Positions 63,333 to 64,000 of a stretch of DNA of 64,000 nucleotides are shown here, in pieces. The position numbers were made by a program, and so were the translations under genes. Every line of letters begins with the position of its first letter. Positions within the stretch are counted from its first letter, which is position 1. The stretch is from Ilyomonas sp965219515 (GTDB lineage: Bacteria; Bacteroidota; Bacteroidia; Chitinophagales; Chitinophagaceae). Location of the stretch: assembly GCA_965219515.1 (NCBI GenBank), contig OZ244776.1, forward strand, positions 2,604,001-2,668,000, read 5' to 3'. The notes below the pieces were generated by a model. The model made no database searches, was not told the DNA's origin, and saw only the letters and a program-made list of their open reading frames with translations.

Positions 63333-63590
63333 ATGAATACTGATTTTAATCTCGAACACAAGGAGGGAAAAGTTGCAAAAGCCATCGAAAAACAAACTTC
63401 AAAAATTCCTTCCGATGTTTTTCTATGGGCATCTTTTGCATCCATGGCGGCATCTGCTTTTATGCAATTTTCTACTAAAAAGAAAGAAAGCCTGTTTATC
63501 GGTCAGTGGGCGGCTCCTTTTTTATTACTTGGTATATATAATAAGCTGGTAAAACAGTTGGGACACGACAAAGAAGACAAAATGGATTAG
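63333..63590 (+). CDS. Small hypothetical protein with a hydrophobic C-terminal half
   Basis: From the ATG at 63333 the product is 85 residues: polar N-terminus (MNTDFNLEHKEGKVAKAIEK), then two hydrophobic helices (SDVFLWASFASMAASAFMQF and SLFIGQWAAPFLLLGIYNKL), probably membrane-embedded, then a charged tail. A strong terminator follows. No family recognised. Confidence 0.6.
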   Translation: MNTDFNLEHKEGKVAKAIEKQTSKIPSDVFLWASFASMAASAFMQFSTKKKESLFIGQWAAPFLLLGIYNKLVKQLGHDKEDKMD

Positions 63591-63605
63591 ATTTTTTGTT
63601 ACACA

Positions 63606-63642
63606 AAAAACCCCGTTTTGATTTTATCAAAACGGGGTTTTT
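63606..63642. terminator. Bidirectional terminator between convergent genes
   Basis: Arms AAAAACCCCGTTTTGAT and complement flank a 3-base centre, with A/T runs on both sides. It serves the 63333 gene (+) and the carboxypeptidase gene (-). Confidence 0.85.
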
Positions 63643-63656
63643 ATTGTTGTATTCGC

Positions 63657-64000
63657 CTATTGCCCTACCAAAAAAACGGCGTTGGTAAATAATAGTTTCC
63701 CGCCTTCCCAAAACGCTCTGAACAGCGGATCATCGGCCATAAAAACAACATTGCCTCTGCCTACCTCTTTCACGCCAAATACAACACCGTCTTTTATCTG
63801 AGGCTTGGCCTTGCTGCCTGCAAAACCCGCCACATAATTATTTTTCTTAAACACGCCCACATTCCAGCCATCCTTTAAAAAGCTGTACACATTTTTATCC
63901 TGCTTTAGCGTGTAGTAATAATCGGGATAGCCATAACACAACGGGTGCGTATTGTCTATGTCTAATTTATAAATGGTTCCGGGAATAAATGTGGTGAGGT
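63657..64000 (-). CDS. C-terminal part of a probable secreted M14-type zinc carboxypeptidase
   Basis: The open frame on the minus strand runs beyond the right edge, so only about 114 C-terminal residues are seen. Starting at the edge: LTTFIPGTIYKLDIDNTHPL, then CYGYPDYYYTLKQDK and GWNVGVFKKNNYVAGFAGSK, VVFMADDPLFRAFWEGGKLL and a Gln end. This resembles the glutamine-amidotransferase-like C-terminal domain found in long Bacteroidota M14 peptidases. The metal-binding residues are outside the window, so the assignment is tentative. Confidence 0.5.
   Translation of the reverse strand, partial: LTTFIPGTIYKLDIDNTHPLCYGYPDYYYTLKQDKNVYSFLKDGWNVGVFKKNNYVAGFAGSKAKPQIKDGVVFGVKEVGRGNVVFMADDPLFRAFWEGGKLLFTNAVFLVGQ

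Noticed and set aside
1..64000. CRISPR array, rRNA operon, prophage or insertion sequence
   Set aside because: No regular repeat-spacer pattern, rRNA sequence, phage structural gene or transposase reading frame was found.

Overview
The window reads as chromosomal DNA of a Bacteroidota, most likely a Chitinophagaceae-type soil or plant-associated bacterium. Signs are a SusC/SusD pair, a type B type-9-secretion sorting domain, a BamA gene followed by two Skp/OmpH genes, many outer-membrane lipoproteins, and promoter-like TAnnTTTG (-7) elements. No rRNA, CRISPR array, phage or intact insertion sequence was seen. Genus is inference; no marker gene was compared.

Layout. 1-8.4 kb: the start of an aspartate-aminotransferase-like gene, an Rrf2 regulator with an alginate-export-type porin, XerD, a decayed anti-sigma/TonB-like gene, a subtilase and small envelope proteins. 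8.6-13.3 kb: a PLP-dependent aromatic amino acid decarboxylase, a membrane acyltransferase, a dolichol-phosphate-mannose-synthase-like glycosyltransferase and a DEDDh exonuclease. 13.5-31.7 kb: a polysaccharide utilisation locus. LamG lipoprotein, SusD, SusC and an AraC regulator lie on the minus strand. GH26 mannanase, SSS symporter, GH130 phosphorylase, cellobiose/mannobiose 2-epimerase, GH28, CE2-type esterase and GH9 lie on the plus strand. The core genes match the beta-mannan route known from Bacteroides fragilis: mannanase releases mannobiose, the symporter imports it, the epimerase makes mannosylglucose, and GH130 phosphorolyses it to mannose-1-phosphate and glucose. GH9, GH28 and CE2 suggest the real substrate is acetylated glucomannan in plant cell wall.

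32.3-38.3 kb: an RND multidrug efflux operon (TolC, adaptor, pump) whose promoter has a palindrome over its -33 element. 38.4-42.5 kb: BamA and two Skp chaperones. 42.8-47.7 kb: two orphan lipoproteins and a large type B T9SS cargo. 47.9-56.3 kb: tRNA-Leu and tRNA-Gly, fused HisB, a DUF92 protein, pyruvate dehydrogenase E1 beta, a glycosyltransferase directly followed by a TonB-dependent receptor, and a beta-lactamase-fold serine hydrolase.

56.3-59.5 kb is an AT-rich accessory island and the most unusual part. It has a Crp/Fnr regulator broken by a frameshift, and two nearly identical FNR-type promoters (perfect TTGAT-N4-ATCAA boxes exactly 22 nt before a -7 element), one before the regulator and one before a secreted orphan. 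It also has a NucS-like nuclease gene laid out like an integron cassette: short leader, stop codon inside an attC-like site, and matching cassette ends, with no integrase nearby. 59.5-64 kb returns to core genes (rnc, fabF, acpP), then small proteins and the C-terminal end of a probable M14 carboxypeptidase.
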